From Lentilactobacillus parafarraginis DSM 18390 = JCM 14109 (GTDB lineage Bacteria > Bacillota > Bacilli > Lactobacillales > Lactobacillaceae), in assembly GCF_001435895.1 (NCBI RefSeq), contig NZ_AZFZ01000026.1, forward strand, positions 1-38,065: a stretch of DNA of 38,065 bases. The letters are read 5' to 3'. A model generated the notes under the pieces. That model saw only the letters and a list, made by a program, of their open reading frames with translations. It had not been told where the DNA came from and made no database searches. The position numbers and the translations under genes are program-made. Below are positions 31,036-38,065 of the stretch, in pieces. Within the stretch, counting starts at the first letter, position 1, and every line of letters starts with the position of its first letter.

Positions 31036-32014
31036 TAGGCGCTTTGGGCTCATGACTCTTAGATTCAGTGGTAAGTTTGCGATCCACCGATTCATTAATT
31101 GTGTCGGCAATTCGTGATGGAACCGGAATGAATGGATCGACATGGGTGTTGTTCAAATGAATATTACTGTAGAGGCTTCGATACTCACTGGGTGATAGCC
31201 CCGTTTCTCGCTTAAACCGGCGCATAAACATCTTCGGATTCGTAAAGTACGAACTGTAGGCAATTTCCTTAATTGACATTTCGGTTCGTACCAGCAGCGT
31301 TGTCGCCACATCAATCCGTTGCTTATTAATGTATTGAAGCACCGTCATACCAGTTTGCCGCTTAAAAATTCTGGTCAAATAGTCGCGGTTAAGGTTCACA
31401 CAGTTGGCAACTTCTTCAACGTTTAAGGTGTTGGCCATGTGTGATCGAATCCACTCTTTGATGTAGTCAATTTTGGCAGCGTCACCATCCGGATTATGTT
31501 GATTGACGTATGAATCAAATAGCTCGATCAGCAAGGCCGACGTTAAAAAGTCGCGTTTTTCCATGTAGGTAATTTTCTTTTTGGCTGCCAAAATCTTGTG
31601 AATCGTCACCACCGCATCATCATAATCGGGTAAGTCGAACATGATCGGCAGCGTCACATCATCGTGCTTACCAGCCGTATTCATTTTTAACCGGCTAATT
31701 ACCTCGCTCTCCTCAGCATCAAAAGTGGTGACTTTTTCTTGTGGGAAAAAGTGCAGCCAGTAAAAGTCGGCGCCCGAAGCATTTTCCCGATAGCCAAAGT
31801 AGTGGGTAAATGGCGGGACAATCAACACCTGATTTTGTCGCAGCTCAAATTGCTGAGTTCCGACTTGAATGTAGATCGGTCCCCGATTACAAAAGATAAT
31901 TTCATAATCCCCCTTGTGGTAAAGGGAGCGGTGCTTCCATGATTCTGAAACTTGGAATTCCCCGCCCATATAATACAGGACAGGCTTTTTAAGCGTGAAC
32001 GAAAAGAATTTCAT
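31028..32014 (-). CDS. AraC-family transcriptional regulator of the arabinoside locus
   Basis: A 328-aa regulator. Residues about 15-140 form a cupin-like sugar-binding domain (YYMGGEFQVSESW, QVGTQQFELRQNQVLIVPPF). Residues about 180-285 are the double helix-turn-helix: VEEVANCVNLNRDYLTRIFK and MSIKEIAYSSYFTNPKMFMR followed by RFKRETGLSPSEYR. A roughly 40-residue tail after that is unusual for the family. GGGAGAC precedes the ATG. It is divergent from the GPH symporter and its promoter region has matching direct repeats, so it should activate the symporter-GH127-GH51 operon in response to an arabinoside and control itself. Its effector is inferred. Confidence 0.92.
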   Translation of the reverse strand: MKFFSFTLKKPVLYYMGGEFQVSESWKHRSLYHKGDYEIIFCNRGPIYIQVGTQQFELRQNQVLIVPPFTHYFGYRENASGADFYWLHFFPQEKVTTFDAEESEVISRLKMNTAGKHDDVTLPIMFDLPDYDDAVVTIHKILAAKKKITYMEKRDFLTSALLIELFDSYVNQHNPDGDAAKIDYIKEWIRSHMANTLNVEEVANCVNLNRDYLTRIFKRQTGMTVLQYINKQRIDVATTLLVRTEMSIKEIAYSSYFTNPKMFMRRFKRETGLSPSEYRSLYSNIHLNNTHVDPFIPVPSRIADTINESVDRKLTTESKSHEPKAPNV

Positions 32015-32056
32015 AAGTTAGTCTCCCATTCTGAAACACCAAATGTCGCAAATGAA

Positions 32057-32132
32057 TACCATTTGTCATAAATATGGTACAAGCCGTCAGCCACTCATTT
32101 ATAATAAGTCGTGTTTTGGTACCATTGGTAAT
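32057..32132. promoter_or_regulatory. Candidate AraC operators: direct repeats 63 bp apart
   Basis: TACCATTTGTCAT (32057-32069) and TACCATTGGTAAT (32120-32132) agree at 11 of 13 positions and lie 63 bp apart, six helical turns. An inverted half-site ATGGTA is at 32074-32079. The second repeat abuts the araC -10 box, fitting autoregulation or looping. Confidence 0.5.
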
Positions 32133-32161
32133 ATTATAGACCTTTTTTTCACAAATGTAAG
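32133..32161 (-). promoter_or_regulatory. araC-type gene promoter
   Basis: On the minus strand CTTACA (32156-32161), a 17-bp spacer and a perfect TATAAT (32133-32138) give a leader of about 110 bases. A cre-like sequence (32156-32169, TGTAAGCGGTTAGC) overlaps its -35. Confidence 0.65.
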
Positions 32162-32177
32162 CGGTTAGCATATTAAA

Positions 32178-32191
32178 TGTAAACGTTATCA
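32178..32191 (+). promoter_or_regulatory. CcpA cre site upstream of the arabinoside operon
   Basis: TGTAAACGTTATCA matches the cre consensus TGWAANCGNTNWCA at every position. It lies between the divergent promoters, just upstream of a TTGAAA/17 bp/TTTATG-like promoter for the symporter. Repression by preferred sugars is expected. Confidence 0.8.
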
Positions 32192-32258
32192 ATCCGCATT
32201 GAAACGGATTTACGCTAACATTTTATGTTCCGATTTTAACCATAAGGAGACGTAAACA

Positions 32259-33674
32259 ATGGAAAGTTCAGAAAAAAACGCCGCAACAGCCGCAAAATCA
32301 ACGACTCATGCTTCTGTTAAACTGCCGGTGTCAGAAAAAATTGGCTATTCCTTTACCGACATGGCTGGGAATTTGCTGTACGTTACGATTACAAGTTACA
32401 TTCTTTATTTTTACACCGATGTCTTTCAAATCTCGGTTGCTGGGGCTGGGTTAATTCTCTTAATTGCCCGGGTAGTCGATGCAATTAGTGCCCCAGTCTG
32501 GGGATCAATCGTTGATCATACCCACACTAAATGGGGACAAAGTCGCCCGTTCTTCCTTTGGTTGGCGATTCCATTCGCACTGGCGACCTTCTTAGCATTC
32601 ACGGCGCCAAACCTCCACGGAAATGCGAAGTTAATCTACGCCGGCGTCACCTACATCTTGGCTGCCGGAATCATTTACACCGGGATTCAAACACCGATTA
32701 CTGCCATTCTTCCAAGTTTAACTTCTGATCCAACCGAACGGATTTCTGCCAACACTTGGCGGATGGCCGGCGGATCAATTGGGGCCTTCATCACCAGTAG
32801 TTTTGCCCTACCGCTGGTTGCCTTCTTCGGGAAGGGAAATGACAAAGTCGGCTTCATGTGGGTCACCGCAATCTTTGGTGTCATTGGCGTCATCATGTTG
32901 TTCTATGCATTCTCCCACTTAAAGGAACGAACCGTTGCCGTTACGAAATCAATTCCGTTTAAAGATAGCTTAAAAGCAACCGTTGGCAACAAACCTTGGT
33001 TCATTCTGGTCATTTCATTTGTGATCTACTGGATTGCCCAGTCAGATCGAAATGGAATTGCCGTTTACTACGCCAAGTATAATCTTGGTAATGAACAGTT
33101 AACTTCCATTTTTAACGGGGTCGGAATTCTAGGCCTCTTCGCAACAATTTGTATCCCATTCATCGTAAAAGTCACTAACAAAACGGCAACCATGTTAATC
33201 GGCCTGGCTGTCGGTGCCTTTGGTCAAATGATGGTTGCCTTCGTTGGTAACAACTTTGCCTTAGTCATCACCGCATGGATTATCGGAACCCTTGGGGCTT
33301 CAGTTGCTTGTGCGATGCCATTTGCCATGTTAGCCGATACCGTTGACTTCGGTGAGTGGAAGACGGGCATTCGGGCTTCTGGCTTCCTGACCGCCGTTGG
33401 ATCAGCATTCTGTATCCAATTAGGATCTGGATTGGGGAGCTTTATTCCATCCAAGATCATGGCCGCTGCCGGATTCATCGCCAACAAGTCACAAAGTGCT
33501 GCCTCCCTGGCATCAATTCACTTCTGCTTCGTTTGGCTACCGGTGATCATCTACGCGATTGTCGCTGCGATCATGTTGCTGTACTTCAAATACGAACGAA
33601 ACGAACCAGTTGTTAAAGCAGATCTTGACAAACGCCACGCGCAACAAGCTGCCGCAGCTGCTCAGGAAAACTAA
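32259..33674 (+). CDS. GPH-family (MelB-like) arabinoside:cation symporter
   Basis: A 471-aa twelve-helix transporter of the glycoside-pentoside-hexuronide family. N-terminal KIGYSFTDMAGNLLYVTITS, the helix 2 region ISAPVWGSIVDHTHTKWGQS followed by RPFFLW (the GPH signature), and FGEWKTGIRASGFLTAVGSA in the second half are characteristic. The Gly-Ala-rich C-terminal tail is short, without the IIA domain of LacS-type members. AAGGAG precedes the ATG. The two arabinofuranosidase genes follow at 37- and 60-base gaps with no terminator, so it is the first gene of a three-gene operon and most likely imports arabino-oligosaccharides. Substrate inferred from context. Confidence 0.92.
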   Translation: MESSEKNAATAAKSTTHASVKLPVSEKIGYSFTDMAGNLLYVTITSYILYFYTDVFQISVAGAGLILLIARVVDAISAPVWGSIVDHTHTKWGQSRPFFLWLAIPFALATFLAFTAPNLHGNAKLIYAGVTYILAAGIIYTGIQTPITAILPSLTSDPTERISANTWRMAGGSIGAFITSSFALPLVAFFGKGNDKVGFMWVTAIFGVIGVIMLFYAFSHLKERTVAVTKSIPFKDSLKATVGNKPWFILVISFVIYWIAQSDRNGIAVYYAKYNLGNEQLTSIFNGVGILGLFATICIPFIVKVTNKTATMLIGLAVGAFGQMMVAFVGNNFALVITAWIIGTLGASVACAMPFAMLADTVDFGEWKTGIRASGFLTAVGSAFCIQLGSGLGSFIPSKIMAAAGFIANKSQSAASLASIHFCFVWLPVIIYAIVAAIMLLYFKYERNEPVVKADLDKRHAQQAAAAAQEN

Positions 33675-33711
33675 TAATTGCTCGCTAAATAACACTGAAA
33701 GGTTGAGATAA

Positions 33712-35673
33712 ATGGATGTCGCGGAAAAAATAAATTTACAAAACGTTGCCGTCACTTCAGATTTTTGGAATCGCTATCGAGAACTCGTTGTGAAGGAGGT
33801 TTTGCCTTATCAATGGAAAGTCATGAACGATGAAGCCAACATCTCAATTGCCGAGGATCCCCAAAACAATGGCCGGGACCAAAACAGCCACGCAATTGCC
33901 AATTTAAAAATTGCCGCTGGTCAAATGACCGGTCACCATTACGGATTCCCATTTCAAGATACTGATGTCTATAAGTGGTTGGAAGCGGCTGCCTACTCCT
34001 TTGGCTATCATCCCAATCCGGACCTCAAGAAAATCACCGACAATCTGATTGATTTGATTGCCGATGCCCAGGATGATGACGGCTATCTGTCAACATTCTT
34101 CCAAATTGATGCCCCGGAACGGAAATTCAAACGCCTCCAGCAATCCCATGAATTGTACACGATGGGCCACTATATCGAAGCGGGAGTTGCCTACTATCAG
34201 GCCACTGGAAATCAAAAGGCGCTGTCAATTGCCACAAGAATGGCTGACTGCATTGATAACCACTTCGGCCTTGACGACGGTAAAATTCCCGGCTATGACG
34301 GCCATCCAGAAATTGAACTGGCGCTGTCCCGTTTATATGAACAAACCGGAACCAAGAAGTATCTTGATTTGGCGCACTATTTCTTAAACCAACGGGGCCA
34401 AGATCCTGACTTCTTTACCAAGCAGGATAAGGCCGACGGTTGGGACAATGAAATCCTGCCGGGAATGCGTGACCTGCCCAAGACTTACTACCAAGCTGCG
34501 GAACCCATCGTTGATCAGAAAACCGCTGATGGCCACGCGGTCCGAGTCGTCTACCTCTGCACCGGAATGGCCTACGTCGCTAGATTTACCGGCGACAAAG
34601 GGTTGCTCGAAGCCTGCCACCGCTTCTGGAATGACATTGTTCACCGGAGAATGTATATCACCGGCAATATCGGTTCAACGACGACTGGCGAAGCGTTCAC
34701 CTACGATTATGATTTACCAAATGACACGATGTACGGGGAAACCTGTGCGTCAGTCGGAATGTCATTTTTTGCCCGTCAAATGTTAAACATCGAAGCCAAG
34801 GGTGAATATGGTGATATCCTTGAGAAGGAGCTGTTTAATGGTGCCCTCAGTGGGATGGCACTAGACGGAAAGCACTTTTTCTACGTCAACCCTCTTGAAG
34901 CGGATCCCGTTGCCAGCAAAGGCAATCCGGGTAATTCACACGTTCTGACCCACCGGGCTGACTGGTTTGGCTGTGCCTGCTGCCCGGCAAACTTGGCGCG
35001 TTTAATCACGTCAGTTGATCAGTACCTTTACACGGTTAACGGCAACACCATCTTATCGCACCAATTTATTTCAAATGACGCCACCTTTAACGACGGCATT
35101 GAGATTCATCAGACTAACCACTTCCCTTGGAGCGGTGATATCCACTACCAGATTTCAAACCCGAACCATGGTACTTTCAAACTTGGCATCCGGATTCCAA
35201 GTTGGTCTACTAAATATGACTTGAAGATTGGCGGGGTTACCAAGTCATTACCCGTTCAAGAAGGTTTCATTTATTTGGATGTGGCTGCCAAATCACTGAC
35301 CATCGATCTTCAATTAGATATGAGTACGAAAATGATGCGGGCAAGCAATCGGGTTGAATCCGACTTCGGCAAGATCGCGGTCCAACGCGGCCCGATTATC
35401 TACGCTGCCGAACAGGCTGATAATCAAGCGCCCCTGTGGCTGTATCACGTGAATAGTGAAGCCAAAACCAGTTATCATTACGATGACAAGCTCTTAAATG
35501 GCGTTGGCGTCATCAAAGTTGCCGCCAACCGGGAACAGATCGATCCAGATGGCATATCGCTCTATCAACCGGCTCAGCCAGCCACCGATACTCCGGTTGA
35601 CATGACCTTAATTCCATACTACGCATGGGCTAACCGGGAAAATGGGCAAATGCGCGTTTGGCTGAATTCCTAA
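33712..35673 (+). CDS. GH127 beta-L-arabinofuranosidase
   Basis: Family GH127 (former DUF1680) enzymes such as HypBA1 of Bifidobacterium longum release beta-L-arabinofuranose from short beta-arabinosides through a cysteine nucleophile on a zinc site. The 653-aa protein has the expected residues: Glu327 in STTTGEAFTYDYDLPND, Glu343 and Cys345 in YGETCAS, and the Cys421-Ala-Cys423-Cys424 cluster in WFGCACCPANLAR, matching HypBA1 E322, E338, C340 and C417/C418. An (alpha/alpha)6 barrel comes first and beta-sandwich domains follow (about 440-653). There is no signal peptide, so it works in the cytoplasm on sugars brought in by the upstream symporter. GH51 follows in the same operon. Confidence 0.95.
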   Translation: MDVAEKINLQNVAVTSDFWNRYRELVVKEVLPYQWKVMNDEANISIAEDPQNNGRDQNSHAIANLKIAAGQMTGHHYGFPFQDTDVYKWLEAAAYSFGYHPNPDLKKITDNLIDLIADAQDDDGYLSTFFQIDAPERKFKRLQQSHELYTMGHYIEAGVAYYQATGNQKALSIATRMADCIDNHFGLDDGKIPGYDGHPEIELALSRLYEQTGTKKYLDLAHYFLNQRGQDPDFFTKQDKADGWDNEILPGMRDLPKTYYQAAEPIVDQKTADGHAVRVVYLCTGMAYVARFTGDKGLLEACHRFWNDIVHRRMYITGNIGSTTTGEAFTYDYDLPNDTMYGETCASVGMSFFARQMLNIEAKGEYGDILEKELFNGALSGMALDGKHFFYVNPLEADPVASKGNPGNSHVLTHRADWFGCACCPANLARLITSVDQYLYTVNGNTILSHQFISNDATFNDGIEIHQTNHFPWSGDIHYQISNPNHGTFKLGIRIPSWSTKYDLKIGGVTKSLPVQEGFIYLDVAAKSLTIDLQLDMSTKMMRASNRVESDFGKIAVQRGPIIYAAEQADNQAPLWLYHVNSEAKTSYHYDDKLLNGVGVIKVAANREQIDPDGISLYQPAQPATDTPVDMTLIPYYAWANRENGQMRVWLNS

Positions 35674-35733
35674 ACCTGACCGCTGCTTTAATTAACAAAC
35701 ACTAGAGAATTGAATAGAGAACTGAATGGAGGA

Positions 35734-37239
35734 TTGATCATCATCAAATCAACGTTGTCTGTTGACCTTAACAATCAAATTTCAAAAATCGACCCCAGAA
35801 TTTGGGGATCCTTTACGGAACACCTCGGCCGTTGCGTTTATGAAGGCATTTACCAGCCAGATCATCCAACCGCTGACGAAGACGGCTTTCGCAAGGACGT
35901 GATCGACGCCGTTAAGAAGTTGAAAGTACCATTGATTCGCTATCCCGGCGGCAACTTCGTGTCCGGTTACAACTGGGAGGACGGCATCGGGCCAAAGGAT
36001 CAGCGGCCCAAACGCCTGGATTTAGCATGGCGCAGCTTGGAAACCAATCAGTTTGGTCTTCATGAATTTATGAAATGGTGCACCAAGGTGGACGCAAAGC
36101 CTGATATGGCGGTTAACTTGGGAACCCGTGGCGTTGATGAGGCCCGCAATCTCGTTGAATACTGCAACTTCCCCAAGGGAACCTACTGGAGTGATCTTCG
36201 GCGCAAAAACGGGGCTGAAAAACCTTTCAACATCAAAGTTTGGTCCGTCGGTAACGAAATGGACGGTGACTGGCAAGTTGGCCATAAGACCGCCCATGAA
36301 TACGGCCGCCTGGTCCATGAAACGGCGAAAGCCATGCGCTTAGTCGATCCATCCGTGGAGCTGGTTGCGTGCGGAAGTTCCAATCATCAAAACACAACGT
36401 TTGGCAGCTGGGAAGAGACCGTCCTCGATAACGCCTTTGATGACGTTGATTACCTGTCACTGCACCAATACTACGACAACTTTGACGATAATTTATCTGA
36501 GTTCCTAGGCAAGTCGGTTGACTTCGATCGCTTCATCACGGGCGTGGTGGCAATTTGTGATTCGGTGGCCGCCCGCAAACGCAGTACCAAGCAGATCAAC
36601 CTGGCCTTTGACGAATGGAACGTCTGGTATCACTCAATGGGCGATGATAAAAAGCAAAAGCCTTGGACCCAAGCCCCGCACTTGTTGGAAGACCATTACA
36701 ACTTTGAAGATGCCTTACTCGTTGGCAGTCTTGCGATTACGTTGTTAAAGCACGCTGACCGGGTTAAAATCGGCTGCTTGGCGCAATTAATCAACGTTAT
36801 CGCGCCAATTATGACCAACACCACCGGCGATCCCTCGGTTTGGTACCAAACCATCTTCTACCCATTCATGCAGGTTTCCAACTTCGGTCAGGGAATCGCT
36901 CTCAAACCGGACACCGACGTGCCAACTTACAAGGCCAAGGATTACGAAGTGCCATATACGGATTCAATTGCCACTTACAATCCGGAAACCCATGAAACGG
37001 TCGTCTTCATCGTCAATAAGTCAACCGATAAGGTGCCCTTCACCCTAAACCTTTCGAACGCCAAATTTGATCATGTCGTCGACGCCACCCAATTTGCCGG
37101 CTATGACATCCATCAAACCAACGAAGATCAGTCGATGGGCTTAGAGCCGCTAAAGCAAGTAACCGTTGAAGAGAATCAGGCTAAAGCTGAGTTAGCGCCC
37201 CTTTCTTGGAATATGATTCGGATTTCAACGGAAGTATAG
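35734..37239 (+). CDS. abfA: GH51 alpha-L-arabinofuranosidase
   Basis: It removes alpha-L-arabinofuranosyl residues from arabino-oligosaccharides in the cytoplasm. Counting from the TTG at 35734, the acid/base Glu175 lies in GNEMDGDWQVGHKTA and the nucleophile Glu294 in DEWNVWYHS, the same numbers as in Geobacillus AbfA. The family motifs IRYPGGNFVSGYNWEDGIGP and AVNLGTRGVDEARNLVEYCN are intact. The start is unclear: GGAGG (35728-35732) is one base from TTG 35734, and no ATG or GTG follows at normal spacing, only ATC codons. TTG 35710 would add eight residues. There is no signal peptide. It is the last gene of the symporter-GH127-GH51 operon. Confidence 0.95.
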   Translation: MIIIKSTLSVDLNNQISKIDPRIWGSFTEHLGRCVYEGIYQPDHPTADEDGFRKDVIDAVKKLKVPLIRYPGGNFVSGYNWEDGIGPKDQRPKRLDLAWRSLETNQFGLHEFMKWCTKVDAKPDMAVNLGTRGVDEARNLVEYCNFPKGTYWSDLRRKNGAEKPFNIKVWSVGNEMDGDWQVGHKTAHEYGRLVHETAKAMRLVDPSVELVACGSSNHQNTTFGSWEETVLDNAFDDVDYLSLHQYYDNFDDNLSEFLGKSVDFDRFITGVVAICDSVAARKRSTKQINLAFDEWNVWYHSMGDDKKQKPWTQAPHLLEDHYNFEDALLVGSLAITLLKHADRVKIGCLAQLINVIAPIMTNTTGDPSVWYQTIFYPFMQVSNFGQGIALKPDTDVPTYKAKDYEVPYTDSIATYNPETHETVVFIVNKSTDKVPFTLNLSNAKFDHVVDATQFAGYDIHQTNEDQSMGLEPLKQVTVEENQAKAELAPLSWNMIRISTEV

Positions 37240-37263
37240 CGAAAACTTTTAAAAATTATTCTC

Positions 37264-37333
37264 AAATCGCCCCATCGTTTCCCATCAATTTCTTAAAGAG
37301 TTGACAGGAAATGATGGGGCGATTTGGTATACT
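37264..37333. terminator. Large inverted repeat ending the arabinoside operon
   Basis: A 19-bp inverted repeat with one mismatch (37264-37282 and 37307-37325, core AATCGCCCCATC) follows the GH51 gene. The T tract after it is only three bases. TTGACA (37301-37306) and TATACT (37328-37333) flank its right arm with a 21-bp spacer, so it may double as an operator in the next promoter. Confidence 0.6.
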
Positions 37334-37377
37334 GAACTTGATCAATAAGTTGCACCCACTTTTAGGAGCTGAACGCT

Positions 37378-37428
37378 GTGCTTCCTACTTTGAAGCACTT
37401 CCGGAAACGGCTTCATCGATGCCGATGA
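37378..37428 (+). CDS. Possible 16-codon leader peptide before the GNAT gene
   Basis: AGGAG (37364-37368) stands 9 nt before a GTG that opens MLPTLKHFRKRLHRCR then TGA. The peptide is strongly basic. A hairpin GGCTTCATCG/CGATGAAAGCC (37410-37434) overlaps its end. It could be an attenuating leader or a chance frame. Confidence 0.25.
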   Translation: MLPTLKHFRKRLHRCR

Positions 37429-37483
37429 AAGCCAATTCCGACAAATGATGCTTGTTTCACAGACAAAATTAGAGGAGAATCCC

Positions 37484-37930
37484 ATGAAAATTATCGAAAC
37501 CAGACAACGCTCACCATTATTAATCGCCCAACTAACAGACCTATGGGAAAAATCCGTTCGGGCAACCCACCTCTTTTTATCGGCCACGGAGATCCAAAAA
37601 ATAAAGACCTATATCAAGCCAGCTTTAAATGAAATCCCCCACCTGATCATTGCCGAAAATGAGCAAAACATCCCGGTTGCTTTCATGGGCATCGCCGAAC
37701 ACATGATTGAAATGCTGTTTGTCACACCGGAACAACGCGGCCATGGATTGGGGAGACGGTTGATTCAATATGGGATTGCCAATTACGCGATCGAAGAAGT
37801 CGCTGTTAACGAACAAAATCCTCAAGCAAAGGGATTCTATGAGCGGATGGGGTTTGAAGTTTATAAAAGAACGGACCATGATGAACAAGGCAATCCGTAC
37901 CCAATTTTATACATGAAGTTACAGAATTAG
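37484..37930 (+). CDS. GNAT-family N-acetyltransferase (YjaB-like)
   Basis: A 148-aa acetyltransferase that transfers acetyl groups from acetyl-CoA. The acetyl-CoA loop is intact in EMLFVTPEQRGHGLGRRLIQ (Q/RxxGxG/A), followed by VNEQNPQAKGFYERMGFEVY, the Asn/Tyr-containing motif B, and a final YPILYMKL strand. Its overall pattern, including WEKSVRATHLFLS near the N-terminus, is that of the YjaB/YjgM-type small GNATs. AGAGGAG precedes the ATG at 37484; the in-frame start at 37445 adds 13 residues without a site. The target amine is unknown. It is a single-gene unit. Confidence 0.9.
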   Translation: MKIIETRQRSPLLIAQLTDLWEKSVRATHLFLSATEIQKIKTYIKPALNEIPHLIIAENEQNIPVAFMGIAEHMIEMLFVTPEQRGHGLGRRLIQYGIANYAIEEVAVNEQNPQAKGFYERMGFEVYKRTDHDEQGNPYPILYMKLQN

Positions 37931-37974
37931 AAATCGAATCCTAATTATGAATCCTCATTGATCCAGCATTGGAC

Positions 37975-38026
37975 CAAAAAAACGCCGATAATCCTAGTAA
38001 AAACAGGATATATCGACATTTTTTAA
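37975..38026. terminator. Bidirectional terminator after the GNAT gene
   Basis: CGATAATCCT (37985-37994) pairs with AGGATATATCG (38005-38015) with small bulges. Seven As lie before the stem and six Ts after it, so it can act on both strands. Confidence 0.8.
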
Positions 38027-38065
38027 CTAACGAGCTGAAACTTGAAAGCTAATAATCACGCCAAA

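Overview
The window looks like a chromosomal stretch of a heterofermentative lactic acid bacterium of the Lactobacillaceae; a Lentilactobacillus-like species is my best guess, and the genus is inferred rather than shown. The supporting signs are low-to-mid GC, AGGAGG-type ribosome binding sites, TTG and GTG starts, a T-box leader and a TPP riboswitch, a catabolite-responsive (cre) site, a sortase-anchored Cna-B surface protein with an LPQT motif, and many amino-acid and MFS/GPH transporters. I see no rRNA, tRNA, CRISPR array, prophage or insertion sequence.

Layout. (1) 1-2.4 kb: a PhnX-like HAD hydrolase (minus strand) diverges from two tandem small paralogous proteins of unknown function. 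Their shared intergenic region carries two sets of TTCACA/TTTACA half-sites on an exact 11-bp grid facing each promoter, which looks like a PhoP (phosphate-starvation) box pair. (2) 2.4-7.5 kb: glycerate kinase, an EamA/DMT exporter, an APC permease and a membrane-anchored alpha/beta hydrolase. (3) 7.6-11.3 kb, minus strand: a SAM methyltransferase behind a TPP riboswitch, epoxyqueuosine reductase QueG, and an AAT-type amino-acid permease. (4) 11.6-17.4 kb: a short UvrA paralogue with a co-transcribed unknown partner, then the Cna-B surface protein. (5) 17.5-20.4 kb: an unusual flavin disulfide-reductase-like protein, a frameshifted DMT transporter and a PNPOx-like protein. (6) 20.5-25.9 kb: a T-box leader (probably Tyr) controlling an NhaC-family transporter, with what may be a deletion scar between them; then a TetR regulator converging on an MMPL/RND exporter whose promoter is embedded in an inverted repeat. 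(7) 26-29.2 kb, minus strand: two tandem secreted paralogues of unknown function, a 28-codon small ORF, a metallophosphoesterase and a small unknown protein. (8) 29.3-37.2 kb: an MFS transporter, then an L-arabinoside locus with an AraC regulator divergent from a GPH symporter, GH127 beta-L-arabinofuranosidase and GH51 alpha-L-arabinofuranosidase, and finally a GNAT acetyltransferase.

How genes work together. The arabinoside locus is self-contained: the GPH symporter would import short arabino-oligosaccharides, the two cytoplasmic enzymes would release L-arabinose from beta and alpha linkages, the AraC protein would sense the sugar, and CcpA would repress through a near-perfect cre site. TetR and MMPL may form a regulator/exporter pair. 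Most other genes are single transcription units separated by clear intrinsic terminators.

The most promising undescribed piece is the 11-bp-phased repeat array at 1257-1446. It links a PhnX-like enzyme that appears to lack the family's Schiff-base lysine with two uncharacterised small proteins. Second are the TPP-riboswitch-controlled methyltransferase and the secreted paralogue pair with its adjoining small ORF.
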